Shown in pieces: positions 1 through 8,457 of a stretch of DNA of 64,000 nucleotides. Positions within the stretch are counted from its first letter, which is position 1; each line of letters starts with the position of its first letter. This DNA comes from Marinobacter sp. BW6 (GTDB taxonomy: Bacteria > Pseudomonadota > Gammaproteobacteria > Pseudomonadales > Oleiphilaceae), in contig NZ_VIRN01000064.1 in NCBI RefSeq assembly GCF_008107725.1, positions 434,001-498,000 of the forward strand, written 5' to 3'. A program made the translations under genes and the position numbers. The notes beneath the pieces are model-generated. The model was not told the origin of the DNA, did no database searches, and was given only the letters and a program-made list of their open reading frames with translations.

Positions 1-930
1 GAAAGCTATTTCACTCATCACCGCAAGGTTGCCGAGGATAGCGCTCGTCGTCTTTGGCGCACGCCGGTGGCCAGTCTGATGACCTGGACGGTGATGGGGG
101 TGGCCCTGGCCTTGCCAGTGGCGCTGTTGTTACTGCTAACCAGCCTTCAGGGAGTCAGCGCCGGTTGGGAGAGTAGTGCCCGGGTGACCGCTTACATCGA
201 GCTGGACGTGCCGCTTGAGCGGGCACGGGTGCTGAGCAATGACATTGCCGGAGACGGTCGGGTGGCTGACGTTGAGCTGGTTGATCGGGCTCAGGCCCTG
301 GCGGAGTTCCGGGCCTCATCGGGCCTGGAAGATGCCCTGGATTATCTCGAAGACAACCCGCTGCCGCACACCCTGCTGATTACCCCGGAGGAAGGCGCGC
401 GGTCCACTGAGGGTGTGGAAGGGCTCGTCCGGTTTATTGACGGTATGGAGGGCGTCGAGAGAGTTCAGGTAGATCTGGGCTGGTTGCAGCGCCTGAATGC
501 CATGACCGATCTGTTGGCCCGTGCCGTCTGTGCGCTGGCGATCCTGCTGGCGGCCGCGGTTGTACTGGTGATCGGAAATACCGTGCGCCTTTCGATTGAG
601 AGCCGCCGTGATGAAATTCTGGTTGCGAAACTGGTGGGCGGAACAGACAGTTTTGTCCGCAGGCCTTTTCTGTACACCGGCGCCTGGTTTGGGCTCGGTG
701 GTGGGCTGGTGGCGCTGATTCTGTTGCAGTTGTCACTGTGGTGGCTCAGCGGGCCCATAGAGCGGCTGGCGGGCCTGTACCGAAGCGACTTTTCCCTCGA
801 CGGGCTGCAGTTTGATGGTGCCCTGGCGTTGATAATTGTCGCGATGCTGCTAGGCTGGCTAGGCGCCTGGGTAGCGGTGAAGCGTCATCTGGATGACATG
901 GAGCCGGGTGATATTGCCGGAGGAGGATGA
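1..930 (+). CDS. ftsX: Cell division protein FtsX (5' end cut by the window)
   Basis: This is the membrane subunit of the FtsEX complex, which couples the divisome to peptidoglycan hydrolysis at the septum. The reading frame is open from base 1 and the codons before the first GTG (67) read like FtsX (HHRKVAEDSARRLWRTPVAS), so the true start lies upstream. After a first membrane helix (LMTWTVMGVALALPVALLLLL) comes a periplasmic domain of about 130 residues. Three further hydrophobic segments follow, the usual four-helix FtsX/FtsX-domain permease plan. rpoH lies directly downstream, as in the ftsY-ftsE-ftsX-rpoH order of other gammaproteobacteria, which supports the call. Confidence 0.95.
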   Translation, partial: ESYFTHHRKVAEDSARRLWRTPVASLMTWTVMGVALALPVALLLLLTSLQGVSAGWESSARVTAYIELDVPLERARVLSNDIAGDGRVADVELVDRAQALAEFRASSGLEDALDYLEDNPLPHTLLITPEEGARSTEGVEGLVRFIDGMEGVERVQVDLGWLQRLNAMTDLLARAVCALAILLAAAVVLVIGNTVRLSIESRRDEILVAKLVGGTDSFVRRPFLYTGAWFGLGGGLVALILLQLSLWWLSGPIERLAGLYRSDFSLDGLQFDGALALIIVAMLLGWLGAWVAVKRHLDDMEPGDIAGGG

Positions 931-1064
931 TCCGGATAGCGGGAAAACCGTATTGAAGAAACAGCTTGTATTGGAGTAGGTTTAGAGCCAGTAAAGCCAC
1001 AGTGGAATTTCCAGATAGTTGATTTGAAACGTTTTACTGGAGATTTCGGGAACTTTCAGGGTTC

Positions 1065-1093
1065 TTGGCGGTCTAAGTAGCAATTGGTATATT
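1065..1093 (+). promoter_or_regulatory. Candidate sigma-70 promoter of rpoH
   Basis: A TTGGCG hexamer (1065-1070) and a TATATT hexamer (1088-1093) are separated by exactly 17 bases, about 30 bases before the rpoH start. rpoH also commonly has stress promoters, which I did not resolve. The assignment rests on pattern only. Confidence 0.45.
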
Positions 1094-1122
1094 TATGGGC
1101 CGTTGGGTTCGGAGGTTAGAGC

Positions 1123-1983
1123 ATGGGTACGAGTTTACAACTGGTTGACAGACTGGTTCCGGGTCAGAATCTCGAGTCTTACATTCAGGCTGCGAGCCGC
1201 ATTCCGGTGCTCACAGTGGATGAAGAGCGCGACCTCGCCGAAAGGTTGCATTATGAGGGCGACGTGGAAGCTGCCCGTCATCTGGTCATGTCTCACCTGC
1301 GCTTTGTGATTCACATTGCCCGGAGCTATTCGGGTTATGGTCTGGCACAGGCCGACCTGATCCAGGAAGGCAATGTTGGCCTGATGAAAGCGGTTAAACG
1401 CTTTAATCCGGAATACGGTGTGCGTCTGGTTTCCTTTGCGGTTCACTGGATCAAGGCAGAGATTCACGAGTTTATCCTGCGCAACTGGCGGATTGTGAAA
1501 GTGGCCACTACCAAGGCCCAGCGTAAGCTGTTCTTTAATTTGCGCAGCCAGAAGAAGAAGCTTGCCTGGCTAAGCCATGACGAGCTGAACGCGGTGGCCG
1601 AGGATCTGGGCGTTGAGCCCAAGGTTGTGCGGGAAATGGAAGGCCGACTGGCTTCCCAGGACACAGCCTTCGACGGTCCGCAAGACGATGACGACGACAA
1701 CGCCTATCAGGCACCTGCGTATTATCTGGAAGACGCGCGCAGCAACCCGGCGACCCAGCTTGAAAATGCTGACTGGTCCGACGACTCCAATGGTCGGCTG
1801 ATGCAGGCTCTGGGGCAGTTGGATGAGCGCAGCCAGGATATTCTCCGGGAGCGCTGGTTGTCTGAAAGTAAGTCGACCTTGCACGAGTTGGCCGACAGGT
1901 ACGGCGTCTCGGCCGAGCGTATCCGGCAGCTTGAGAAGAATGCGATGAAAAAGATTCGCGTGCAGATGTCCGAGGCGGCCTGA
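1123..1983 (+). CDS. rpoH: RNA polymerase sigma factor RpoH (sigma-32)
   Basis: This is the heat-shock sigma factor that directs RNA polymerase to chaperone and protease promoters. The 286 residues match the family length (E. coli 284). Region 2 is clear ([20 protein letters not shown], about residues 78-97), and region 4 near the C terminus carries the helix-turn-helix ([16 protein letters not shown]). The RpoH-specific box QRKLFFNLR sits at residues 133-141, which separates it from RpoD and RpoS. ATG at 1123 is preceded by GGAGG (about 1110). A strong terminator follows. In relatives, activity is controlled by translation and by DnaK/FtsH; I did not identify an RNA thermometer here. Confidence 0.97.
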   Translation: MGTSLQLVDRLVPGQNLESYIQAASRIPVLTVDEERDLAERLHYEGDVEAARHLVMSHLRFVIHIARSYSGYGLAQADLIQEGNVGLMKAVKRFNPEYGVRLVSFAVHWIKAEIHEFILRNWRIVKVATTKAQRKLFFNLRSQKKKLAWLSHDELNAVAEDLGVEPKVVREMEGRLASQDTAFDGPQDDDDDNAYQAPAYYLEDARSNPATQLENADWSDDSNGRLMQALGQLDERSQDILRERWLSESKSTLHELADRYGVSAERIRQLEKNAMKKIRVQMSEAA

Positions 1984-2016
1984 TTGGTCGGCTAGCTCTG
2001 CGACAAGGCCCTTAAG

Positions 2017-2054
2017 AACGCCACCACCGGTTACGGTTGGTGGCGTTTTTGTTT
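2017..2054 (+). terminator. Rho-independent terminator of rpoH
   Basis: AACGCCACCA pairs with TGGTGGCGTT around a short loop and is followed by a run of T. It lies about 35 bases past the rpoH stop. Confidence 0.9.
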
Positions 2055-2116
2055 GTATAATCGAAAACCAAGCCTCCCAATTTTCTTCTCTTACTTCTGG
2101 TGTTAAGGCGTGAAAA

Positions 2117-3028
2117 ATGACCAATAAACTCCCTCATATCGCATTTCTTGGCATCGGCCTGATGGGTGCGCCCATGACCCGTAACCTCCTGAACGCGGGT
2201 TTTCCAATGACGCTGTGGAATCGCACGTCCAGCAAGTGCGAGCCCTTTTCATCGGAGGCAGCCATTGCCGAATCCCCGGCAGAGGCGGTTTCCGATGCCG
2301 ATGTGGTGATCACCATGCTGGAGAACAGCGATGTGGTGGAGCAGGTGTTGGTGGCTCAGGGCGTGATTGATGCTCTGAAACCGGGGGCGCTGGTGATTGA
2401 TATGAGCTCGATTCAGCCTTCTTCAGCCCGTCGCCATGGTCAGCTGGCTGCGGAGCGGGGTGCTGGCTATGTCGATGCGCCGGTGTCCGGTGGCACGGTG
2501 GGCGCGGCAGAAGCTCGCCTGAGTATCATGGCTGGCGGTTCGGAAACGGATGTGCATCGTGCCCGACCGGTGTTCGAGGCGCTCGGCAAGTGCACGCGGA
2601 TCGGTCCTGTTGGCGCCGGGCAACTGGCGAAGTTGGCCAATCAGGCTATTGTTGGAATCACTATTGGTGCTGTGTCGGAAGCGCTGTTGCTTGCGGCGAA
2701 AGGCGGTGCGGATCTTGCGGCCGTGCGGGAGGCGTTGCTGGGTGGGTTTGCCGGTAGCCGGATTCTGGAATTGCATGGCCAGCGCATGATCGACCGGGAT
2801 TTCGCACCCGGCGCGCCGGCGCGGATTCAGCTTAAGGACATGCGGATGATTCTGGATGAGGCCCGCGCAGAAGGGTTAACCCTGCCCCTGGCCCAGCAGA
2901 CTCACAATGAATACCTGTCGCTGGTGGCCAATGGTCACAGTGATGTCGACCACAGTGGCCTGCTGCTGGAGCTGGAGCATCTGAACGGTGCCCTGCTTGG
3001 CTCTCTTGGCCGCGGCCCGAAGGAGTAA
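2117..3028 (+). CDS. NAD(P)-dependent beta-hydroxyacid dehydrogenase, tartronate semialdehyde reductase-like
   Basis: This belongs to the 3-hydroxyisobutyrate dehydrogenase superfamily (GarR/GlxR/MmsB). The N terminus has the dinucleotide-binding signature GIGLMGAPM at about residues 12-20. The substrate-binding motif DAPVSGGTVGAAE lies near residue 120, and the catalytic lysine is probably the one in GQLAKLANQ (about residue 172). Its 303 residues are normal for the family. The next gene, seven bases on, is a hydroxypyruvate isomerase, so tartronate semialdehyde/glycerate interconversion is the favoured role. No glyoxylate carboligase is in the window, and 3-hydroxyisobutyrate or a related acid cannot be excluded. 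Confidence 0.85.
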   Translation: MTNKLPHIAFLGIGLMGAPMTRNLLNAGFPMTLWNRTSSKCEPFSSEAAIAESPAEAVSDADVVITMLENSDVVEQVLVAQGVIDALKPGALVIDMSSIQPSSARRHGQLAAERGAGYVDAPVSGGTVGAAEARLSIMAGGSETDVHRARPVFEALGKCTRIGPVGAGQLAKLANQAIVGITIGAVSEALLLAAKGGADLAAVREALLGGFAGSRILELHGQRMIDRDFAPGAPARIQLKDMRMILDEARAEGLTLPLAQQTHNEYLSLVANGHSDVDHSGLLLELEHLNGALLGSLGRGPKE

Positions 3029-3035
3029 CCACGCC

Positions 3036-3815
3036 ATGCCCCGTTTTGCTGCCAACCTGTCCATGCTGTTCACGGAAGTGGACTTTCCCGAGCGCTTTGC
3101 CATGGCCCGTGCCGCCGGCTTTGAGGGAGTGGAATACCTGTTCCCTTACGCCTATCCCAAAGACCTGCTCAGTCAGATGTTGAGTGACAACCAGCTGACC
3201 CAGGTGCTGTTCAATCTGCCGCCCGGCGACTGGGACGCCGGTGAGAGGGGGATCGCTTGCCTGCCGGATCGGGTTGAGGAGTTCCAGGCTGGGGTTCATC
3301 AGGCAATTGACTATGCCAAAGCTCTGGGCTGCCGGCAGTTGAACTGCCTGGCAGGGCTGAAGCCGGAGAGCGTCGCAGATGACGTTGCCTGGCAAACGCT
3401 CGTGGATAATGTTTCCTGGGCTGCGGCAAGGCTGTCGGAGGAGGGCATCACACTTTGCCTGGAAGCCATTAACTCACGGGTGGACATGCCCGGTTTCGTT
3501 CTGGATACCACCGGCAAGGTGCTCGCGTTGATTGAGGAGGTGGATGCAGACAACGCGCGCCTGCAATACGACCTTTACCATATGCAGATCATGGAAGGGG
3601 ACCTGGTACGTTCGATGGAATGCCTGCTGCCCTGGATTGGCCATATCCAGTTTGCCGACAACCCCGGACGACACCAGCCGGGTACCGGGGAGATTAACTT
3701 TTCGAATGTTTTTGCAGCTATCGACGCCATGGGTTATGACGGCTGGGTGAGCGCGGAATATCGGCCCACCGGGGCCACCGGTGACAGTCTGGACTGGTTT
3801 CCGAGGAAAGTCTGA
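3036..3815 (+). CDS. hyi: Hydroxypyruvate isomerase family protein
   Basis: This is a TIM-barrel isomerase of the xylose-isomerase/AP-endonuclease-2 superfamily, expected to interconvert hydroxypyruvate and tartronate semialdehyde. I place the start at ATG 3036, which follows AAGGAG (3020-3025) and gives 259 residues, close to E. coli Hyi (258). The frame stays open further upstream, but that would overlap the preceding gene. Characteristic segments are ANLSMLF at the N terminus, the metal-ligand region CLEAINSR, QYDLYHMQIMEGD, and the C-terminal VSAEYRP. It is probably co-transcribed with the upstream reductase, together handling C3 hydroxyacids from glyoxylate or glycerate metabolism. Confidence 0.88.
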   Translation: MPRFAANLSMLFTEVDFPERFAMARAAGFEGVEYLFPYAYPKDLLSQMLSDNQLTQVLFNLPPGDWDAGERGIACLPDRVEEFQAGVHQAIDYAKALGCRQLNCLAGLKPESVADDVAWQTLVDNVSWAAARLSEEGITLCLEAINSRVDMPGFVLDTTGKVLALIEEVDADNARLQYDLYHMQIMEGDLVRSMECLLPWIGHIQFADNPGRHQPGTGEINFSNVFAAIDAMGYDGWVSAEYRPTGATGDSLDWFPRKV

Positions 3816-3918
3816 CCGTCGCCATTGGCGACACCCTCTTACAAGATCGTAACTGGCCGGGTTGCCAACTTATTCGTACCCTTGTGGTTAATGTAATCCG
3901 CTATCGGGAGGAGAGCCG

Positions 3919-4599
3919 GTGAAAGCGCTGGTAATCGAAGACGATCAGGACGTTGCAAATTATCTTGTCAAAGGGCTGAAGGAATCCGACTTCGTGGTCG
4001 ATCACGCAGCCGATGGCAAGGAAGGCATGATGATGGCGGCCAGTGAAGATTACGACATCATGATTGTAGACCGAATGCTGCCGGGAATGGACGGTCTGTC
4101 CATCATCAAGACAGTGCGTGCCACGGGAAACCAGGTGCCGGTTCTGATTCTCAGCGCCCTGGGTGATGTAGACGACCGTGTCGAAGGCTTGCGCGGCGGC
4201 GGCGACGATTACCTTACCAAGCCGTTTTCATTCACCGAGCTGTTGGCGCGTATCGAATCCCTGGTACGGCGTAATCGCCAGTCGGCGGAAACCGAGACGG
4301 TTTTGAGGGTGGCGGATCTGGAAATGGATCTGTTGGCCCGCACCGTCAAGCGGGCTGGCCAGAACATTGATGTTCAGCCCCGGGAATTCCGTTTGCTGGA
4401 ATACCTGATGCGCAACGCCGGCCAGGTGGTGACCCGCACCATGCTGTTGGAGAAAGTATGGGATTATCATTTTGATCCCCAGACCAACGTAATTGACGTG
4501 CACATCAGCCGGCTGAGAGCCAAGATCGATAAGGAATTCGATACACCCTTACTGCAGACCATCCGGGGTGCAGGGTACATGTTACGTGAAACTGCTTAG
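3919..4599 (+). CDS. OmpR-family response regulator
   Basis: The N-terminal receiver domain has the acidic pair E7/D8/D9, phospho-acceptor D51 (IMIVDRMLPGMDG) and the conserved lysine in YLTKPFS. A winged-helix DNA-binding domain fills the C terminus (from about residue 130; VWDYHFDPQTNVIDVHISRL). The start is GTG 3919 after GGGAGGAG. The 3' end overlaps the downstream kinase by 14 bases, so the two are translated as a coupled pair. The protein resembles copper- and metal-type regulators (CusR/QseB-like), but I cannot name the signal. Confidence 0.92.
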   Translation: MKALVIEDDQDVANYLVKGLKESDFVVDHAADGKEGMMMAASEDYDIMIVDRMLPGMDGLSIIKTVRATGNQVPVLILSALGDVDDRVEGLRGGGDDYLTKPFSFTELLARIESLVRRNRQSAETETVLRVADLEMDLLARTVKRAGQNIDVQPREFRLLEYLMRNAGQVVTRTMLLEKVWDYHFDPQTNVIDVHISRLRAKIDKEFDTPLLQTIRGAGYMLRETA

Positions 4600-6076
4600 C
4601 CAGCTCAGGACCTCGTCCTTCCAGCTAGCCCTGCTGTACATGGTGGTGTTTGCCACCTCGGTATTTCTCTTACTGGCCTTTATCTACTGGCGTACGGCGG
4701 GGTTCATGACCGCCCAGACCGACGAAACCATTGAAGCGGAAATCGCCGGCCTGGCGGAGCAGTATCGTGGCCGTGGCGTAAACGGCCTGATTACCATCAT
4801 CCGTGAGCGTGTTGCCCGCGACCCCAACGCCAAATCCATTTACCTGCTGGCCACCGACGACTTCCTGAAACTGGCTGGCAATATCGAAACCTGGCCAGAA
4901 GGCAGCCGTTCTGAGAGCGGTTGGATCAATTTCACCCTGAATGAATCCGTGGGCTGGAGCGGTCCAGAACGCCTGGCCCGTGCCCGAATCTTCGAGGTTC
5001 AGGGTGGTTTGCGCCTGCTGGTCGGGCGGGATGTCGACGAACTCACCAGCCTCAAGCGGGTGATTGAAACCGCGATCAACTGGGGTATGGGGATCACCCT
5101 TGCGCTTGCGCTGCTTGGTGGCTTCCTGATGAGCCGAAGTACGACCCGGCGTATCGAGGTTATCAACAACACCTCACGTCGGATCATGAACGGCCACCTG
5201 TCCCTGCGGATACCAACCCGTGGCACCGAAGATGATTTCGACCAGCTGGCGGAAAACCTGAACCAGATGCTGGACAGGATTGTGTATCTGATGGAGGGCA
5301 TCCGGCACGTTTCCGACAGCATCGCCCACGATTTGCGCACGCCCCTGACCCGACTCCGCAACCAGCTTGAAAACACCCTGATGTCGGTGGATAACGACGA
5401 GGCGAGAGAGCAGGCCGGCCGCGCCGTGGCCGAAGCCGACCAGTTATTGGCTACCTTTAATGCGCTGCTACGCATCGCCCGGCTCGAAACCCGTGGCAAT
5501 GCCGCAGACATGAAACCGGTGTCGCTGGACGAGCTGGTAACTGATGCCTGTGAGCTCTACGAGGCGCTGGCCGAGGATAAAGACCAGTCGTTTGAACAGG
5601 CCCTGGAAAGCGGGGTGATGATTGAGGGGGACCGCGACCTTCTGTTTCAGATGGTCAGCAATCTTATTGATAATGCGATCAAATACACGCCGGAGCAGGG
5701 AGTCATCGGCGTTGCCGTTCGGCGTGAGAGTGCTGAGGCAGTCTTTGAAGTTCGGGATAGTGGTATCGGTATTCCCGATGCCGAGAAAGACCAGGTTTTC
5801 CAGCGCTTTTACCGGGTTGGCAAGAGTCGTTCACTACCGGGTAATGGTTTGGGGCTCAGCCTGGTAAGTGCTGTGGCGGAAATCCACCAGGGACGGATTA
5901 TACTGAGCGATACTCACCCCGGGGAAGAGTCGCCGGGGCTGACCGTGGCTGTGAAAATGCCCGCCTTTACCGAAGCCCGCAAACGAATTCGCGCGGCCCA
6001 GGCCGAACAGCGGACGGAGTCAGCGACCGGGGAACCCCGAACCGACTCTCAGTCCACGGGCGTAAATACTCACTGA
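4586..6076 (+). CDS. HAMP-containing sensor histidine kinase
   Basis: This is the partner of the preceding regulator. One membrane helix lies near the N terminus (ALLYMVVFATSVFLLLAFIYW), followed by a periplasmic loop of about 130 residues, a second helix (GMGITLALALLGGFLM) and a HAMP segment. The phospho-acceptor histidine is in SDSIAHDLRTPLTRLR, and the ATPase domain has NLIDNAIKYTP and GNGLGLSLVSAV. I prefer GTG 4586, giving MKLLSQLRTSSF, over GTG 4568 because the latter adds only a short tail deep inside the regulator gene. The C-terminal 35 residues are polar and probably disordered. The stop overlaps the convergent small gene by 7 bases. Confidence 0.9.
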   Translation: MKLLSQLRTSSFQLALLYMVVFATSVFLLLAFIYWRTAGFMTAQTDETIEAEIAGLAEQYRGRGVNGLITIIRERVARDPNAKSIYLLATDDFLKLAGNIETWPEGSRSESGWINFTLNESVGWSGPERLARARIFEVQGGLRLLVGRDVDELTSLKRVIETAINWGMGITLALALLGGFLMSRSTTRRIEVINNTSRRIMNGHLSLRIPTRGTEDDFDQLAENLNQMLDRIVYLMEGIRHVSDSIAHDLRTPLTRLRNQLENTLMSVDNDEAREQAGRAVAEADQLLATFNALLRIARLETRGNAADMKPVSLDELVTDACELYEALAEDKDQSFEQALESGVMIEGDRDLLFQMVSNLIDNAIKYTPEQGVIGVAVRRESAEAVFEVRDSGIGIPDAEKDQVFQRFYRVGKSRSLPGNGLGLSLVSAVAEIHQGRIILSDTHPGEESPGLTVAVKMPAFTEARKRIRAAQAEQRTESATGEPRTDSQSTGVNTH

Positions 6077-6351
6077 CTGGCGCGGAACCGGTTGATCTTC
6101 GACAGCACCGGGCCGATCAGGGCGTCTTTGCGGGACTCGATCTCGTGGGTAATCCGTTCAACCTGGGAGCGGCGACGGTTTACTCGTACCTGAATGCTGT
6201 CCCATTCACCTTCCAGGTGTCTCTGCTCTGCCGCCAGAAAAGCCGCGATGTTGTGACGGTTGACCTTGCCGGTGATTCCGTACTGGTCCAGCCGATAGCC
6301 AAGGGCATCCACGCCATTCAGTGCGATGTTCAGCAACGTTTGGGTATTCAT
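6070..6351 (-). CDS. Small conserved-looking protein of unknown function
   Basis: The 93-residue protein starts at ATG 6351 behind GGAGA. It is helical and charged (LAAEQRHLEGEWDSIQ, then SQVERITHEIESRKD) with no signal peptide or membrane segment, and has coiled-coil character. I do not recognise the family. Its stop overlaps the stop of the convergent histidine kinase by a few bases. The good ribosome-binding site and compact fit argue that it is real. Confidence 0.6.
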   Translation of the reverse strand: MNTQTLLNIALNGVDALGYRLDQYGITGKVNRHNIAAFLAAEQRHLEGEWDSIQVRVNRRRSQVERITHEIESRKDALIGPVLSKINRFRASQ

Positions 6352-6652
6352 GTTGGTTTCTCCGAAAAACGAATCTGTAAGAAGTAATATCTCCCTAAGC
6401 TATGCTTCGATCCTAGAGTCTGCAACCTAATTCCGAAGGCCAGCGCTCGTAGTTTCCCTGACTAAAAGGTAATTCCTCGGCCACGCCGGTGTAATCAAGG
6501 ATGTGCATAATTGAAACTGTAGCTTTGGAAGCCTGCAGATTTGTTGCTTGCTTCTCCCTCCAGCACAGCGCTAGCCTTACCCCGTTTTTACGGGGTTTTT
6601 TTATGCCCTTCCGATTTCTGATTCCCAACTGGCAGAGGACGTTGCGAAACCA
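6352..6652. other. Gene-free stretch before greB with an orphan terminator
   Basis: About 300 bases separate the start of the small minus-strand gene from greB. I see no convincing protein here; the open frame on the minus strand (6413-6628) reads as low-quality composition. The only clear element is a plus-strand terminator at 6580-6602. There is no plus-strand gene for it within 500 bases upstream, so the stretch may encode a small RNA. Confidence 0.5.
6580..6602 (+). terminator. Strong rho-independent terminator with no obvious upstream gene
   Basis: CCCCGT (6580-6585), loop TTTT, ACGGGG (6590-6595), then seven T. The T-run is only on the plus strand, so it ends plus-strand transcription, about 50 bases before the greB start. 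Confidence 0.85.
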
Positions 6653-7168
6653 ATGACCCAGGTTCCCGGTAGTGGCGGCCCGCGCCCGAAATACATCACT
6701 CCGGAAGGCGAACGTGCCTTGCGTGATGAATTGCAGTATCTGTGGAAGGTAAAGCGCCCGGAAGTCACCCAGGCCGTCCGTGAGGCCGCTGCTCTTGGCG
6801 ACCGCTCGGAGAATGCCGAGTACATCTACGGCAAGAAGCAGTTACGGGAAATCGATCGTCGGGTTCGTTTCCTGAGTAAACGCCTGGAAGAGCTGACCGT
6901 TGTTGACCGCTTGCCGGATGACCGGAACAAGGTGTTTTTCGGTGCCTGGGTGACGGTGGAAGACGAGGACGGTGATGAACAGACCTATCGGCTGGTAGGT
7001 GCGGATGAGTTTGATCTGACCAAAGGCTATCTCAGCATCAATTCACCGCTGGCCCGAGCCCTGATTGGCAAACGCCTGGACGATGAAGTGGGCGTTCGAA
7101 CCCCGGAGGGCTGGAAGTCGGTGTTTGTGGTTGGTATCCGCTATCAGGCACCAGCCGACGACAAGTGA
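6653..7168 (+). CDS. greB: Transcription elongation factor GreB
   Basis: This factor stimulates RNA cleavage by backtracked RNA polymerase. The N-terminal coiled coil (about residues 15-90) contains the acidic tip in ALGDRSENAEYIYGKKQ, typical of GreB rather than GreA. The C-terminal FKBP-like domain contains VTVEDEDGDEQTYRLVG and SPLARALIGK. At 171 residues it is slightly longer than E. coli GreB (158) because of a short polar N-terminal extension. ATG 6653 has a modest AGAGGA upstream. Confidence 0.95.
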   Translation: MTQVPGSGGPRPKYITPEGERALRDELQYLWKVKRPEVTQAVREAAALGDRSENAEYIYGKKQLREIDRRVRFLSKRLEELTVVDRLPDDRNKVFFGAWVTVEDEDGDEQTYRLVGADEFDLTKGYLSINSPLARALIGKRLDDEVGVRTPEGWKSVFVVGIRYQAPADDK

Positions 7169-7233
7169 ATGATGTCACAAAATTGGCGAGTGGCCGGGCA
7201 GCGTGTGTGATTTGTCGATAGACTGATCAAAAT

Positions 7234-7262
7234 TTGTCACAACTGTATGCAGACAGGATAGT
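7234..7262 (+). promoter_or_regulatory. Candidate promoter of the exported protein at 7280
   Basis: TTGTCA (7234-7239) and GATAGT (7257-7262) are 17 bases apart, just ahead of the next gene. This is pattern evidence only. Confidence 0.35.
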
Positions 7263-7279
7263 CTGCCGGGGTAATTGCC

Positions 7280-7738
7280 ATGGGTATGCGTGGAAGGGCC
7301 AGGAACGTCCAGAGCAGGGTGAGCACACCGCTGGTGGTGGGCCTGCTTGCGGTTCCGGTTTTTACGGGCGGAGCGTTTGCGCAGAGCAACGTTCAGGGCA
7401 GTGCGTTTCAGTATGAGGAGCGCTCGACCATCGATACCATCCACCTGAATTCCATGGAGGAGGAGACCCTGGCCAACACGGTAATCGAGGGTGGTTTGTC
7501 GGCGCCGGCCGCAGGTGTTCCGCTGAAGCCCCGGGTGGAGGACGACTTTTACCTGGATCCGCTTGGGCTTCGCCCGGGCGACAATCGAACCGATCTTGGC
7601 CGTTCCCAGATTCCGGTGGAGTTCCGGTTCAGCAACCCCAAGTCCATTCCCGGGCAGACCCACAGCAACAACTACGTGATCCGTCCACCCGCGAACCGCA
7701 CCTACGACGCTCTAAACGTCAATATGAACGAGCGCTGA
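7280..7738 (+). CDS. Exported protein of unknown function
   Basis: The 152-residue product has a basic N terminus, a hydrophobic core (TPLVVGLLAVPVFTGG) and an AFA-Q signal-peptidase site near residue 35, so it should be secreted to the periplasm. The mature part is polar, with no cysteines and no membrane helix (SIPGQTHSNNYVIRPP near the end). I do not recognise a domain. ATG 7280 or ATG 7286 could be the start. It converges on the integrase-like fragment with eight bases between stops. Confidence 0.65.
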   Translation: MGMRGRARNVQSRVSTPLVVGLLAVPVFTGGAFAQSNVQGSAFQYEERSTIDTIHLNSMEEETLANTVIEGGLSAPAAGVPLKPRVEDDFYLDPLGLRPGDNRTDLGRSQIPVEFRFSNPKSIPGQTHSNNYVIRPPANRTYDALNVNMNER

Positions 7739-7746
7739 GACAGGTA

Positions 7747-8064
7747 TCAGGCAGCGGCGCAGCCATTGTTCTCGGCAGACGTCTTGCCCAGTACATCCTC
7801 ATAGAAAAATGTCAGGGCCTGGCTGGCCTGATTGAACCGCGCCCTGGATACGCTCATACGATCTCTCAGGTACTCCAGGAATTGCTGGCGGTCTTCATTG
7901 GCCAGTGCGTCCGGATCCTTCAGATCGTTGAACAGCACAAATCGGGTGATCCAGTGCAGGTAGGTTTGCTCTGAGCGTTGATTGAGCTTGTGCTTGTGGA
8001 TTGCGTCCTTGACCCGGCCCACAAGGCCTGGCTGGGATTGTTCCAGCGCCTCGGTGATGTCCAT
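7747..8064 (-). CDS. Stand-alone integron-integrase-like N-terminal (SAM-like, core-binding) domain
   Basis: The 105 residues match the N-terminal core-binding domain of tyrosine recombinases, and most closely integron integrases: KLNQRSEQTYLHWITRFVLF followed by QASQALTFFYEDVLGK. The catalytic domain (R..H-x-x-R..Y) is absent, and the frame ends in a stop after NNGCAAA. No recombinase catalytic sequence is found downstream on this strand; the next gene there is the convergent exported protein. It could be a relic of an integrase or a retained small DNA-binding protein. The intact frame and proper start favour the latter. Confidence 0.8.
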   Translation of the reverse strand: MDITEALEQSQPGLVGRVKDAIHKHKLNQRSEQTYLHWITRFVLFNDLKDPDALANEDRQQFLEYLRDRMSVSRARFNQASQALTFFYEDVLGKTSAENNGCAAA

Positions 8065-8154
8065 AAATAACTCTTCCTGATGAATTGGTATTGTTATTTT
8101 GCGCGCATCTTATGACAAGCGATTTACCAGCGCAAAGCTTTATTCAGGAAGATT

Positions 8155-8181
8155 GACTCTGGTCATTTTTCGACCAGAGTC
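8155..8181 (-). terminator. Hairpin ending the acyl-CoA-binding protein transcript
   Basis: GACTCTGGTC (8155-8164) and GACCAGAGTC (8172-8181) form a perfect ten-base-pair stem just past the stop of the minus-strand gene at 8197. The following U content is moderate. Confidence 0.65.
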
Positions 8182-8196
8182 TGGGCCGAAAACCAA

Positions 8197-8457
8197 TTAC
8201 TTAAGGGCTTCGAGTTTGTCGATGTACTTCTGCATGGCCTCATCGCTGGACATGCCCTTGGCCTTCTCCCAGGCATCAAATTTGGCACGACCGACAAAAT
8301 CCATCATGCCCGGGCGCTTGCCGGACACATCGCCCTCAGTAGCCTGCTTATAGAGCGCATAGAATTCCAGTTTCATCTCGTTCGAGGGTTTGAAGTCGCC
8401 CTCGGCAGTCTGGATGTAGTTGACGGCTTCTTCGAAGCGGGTTTTCAGGTCACTCAT
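8197..8457 (-). CDS. Acyl-CoA-binding protein
   Basis: This is a small cytoplasmic carrier that binds long-chain acyl-CoA esters. At 86 residues it is the standard length. The diagnostic motif YALYKQATEGDVSG and the second ligand-binding stretch KFDAWEKAKGMS are intact, as is the C-terminal helix YIDKLEAL. ACBPs are scattered among bacteria, and lipid-storing marine genera are among the carriers. It is followed by its own hairpin terminator, suggesting a single-gene unit. Confidence 0.95.
   Translation of the reverse strand: MSDLKTRFEEAVNYIQTAEGDFKPSNEMKLEFYALYKQATEGDVSGKRPGMMDFVGRAKFDAWEKAKGMSSDEAMQKYIDKLEALK

Noticed and set aside
6413..6628. 71-residue open frame on the minus strand
   Set aside because: Composition is unlike neighbouring proteins, it has no family resemblance, and it spans the plus-strand terminator.
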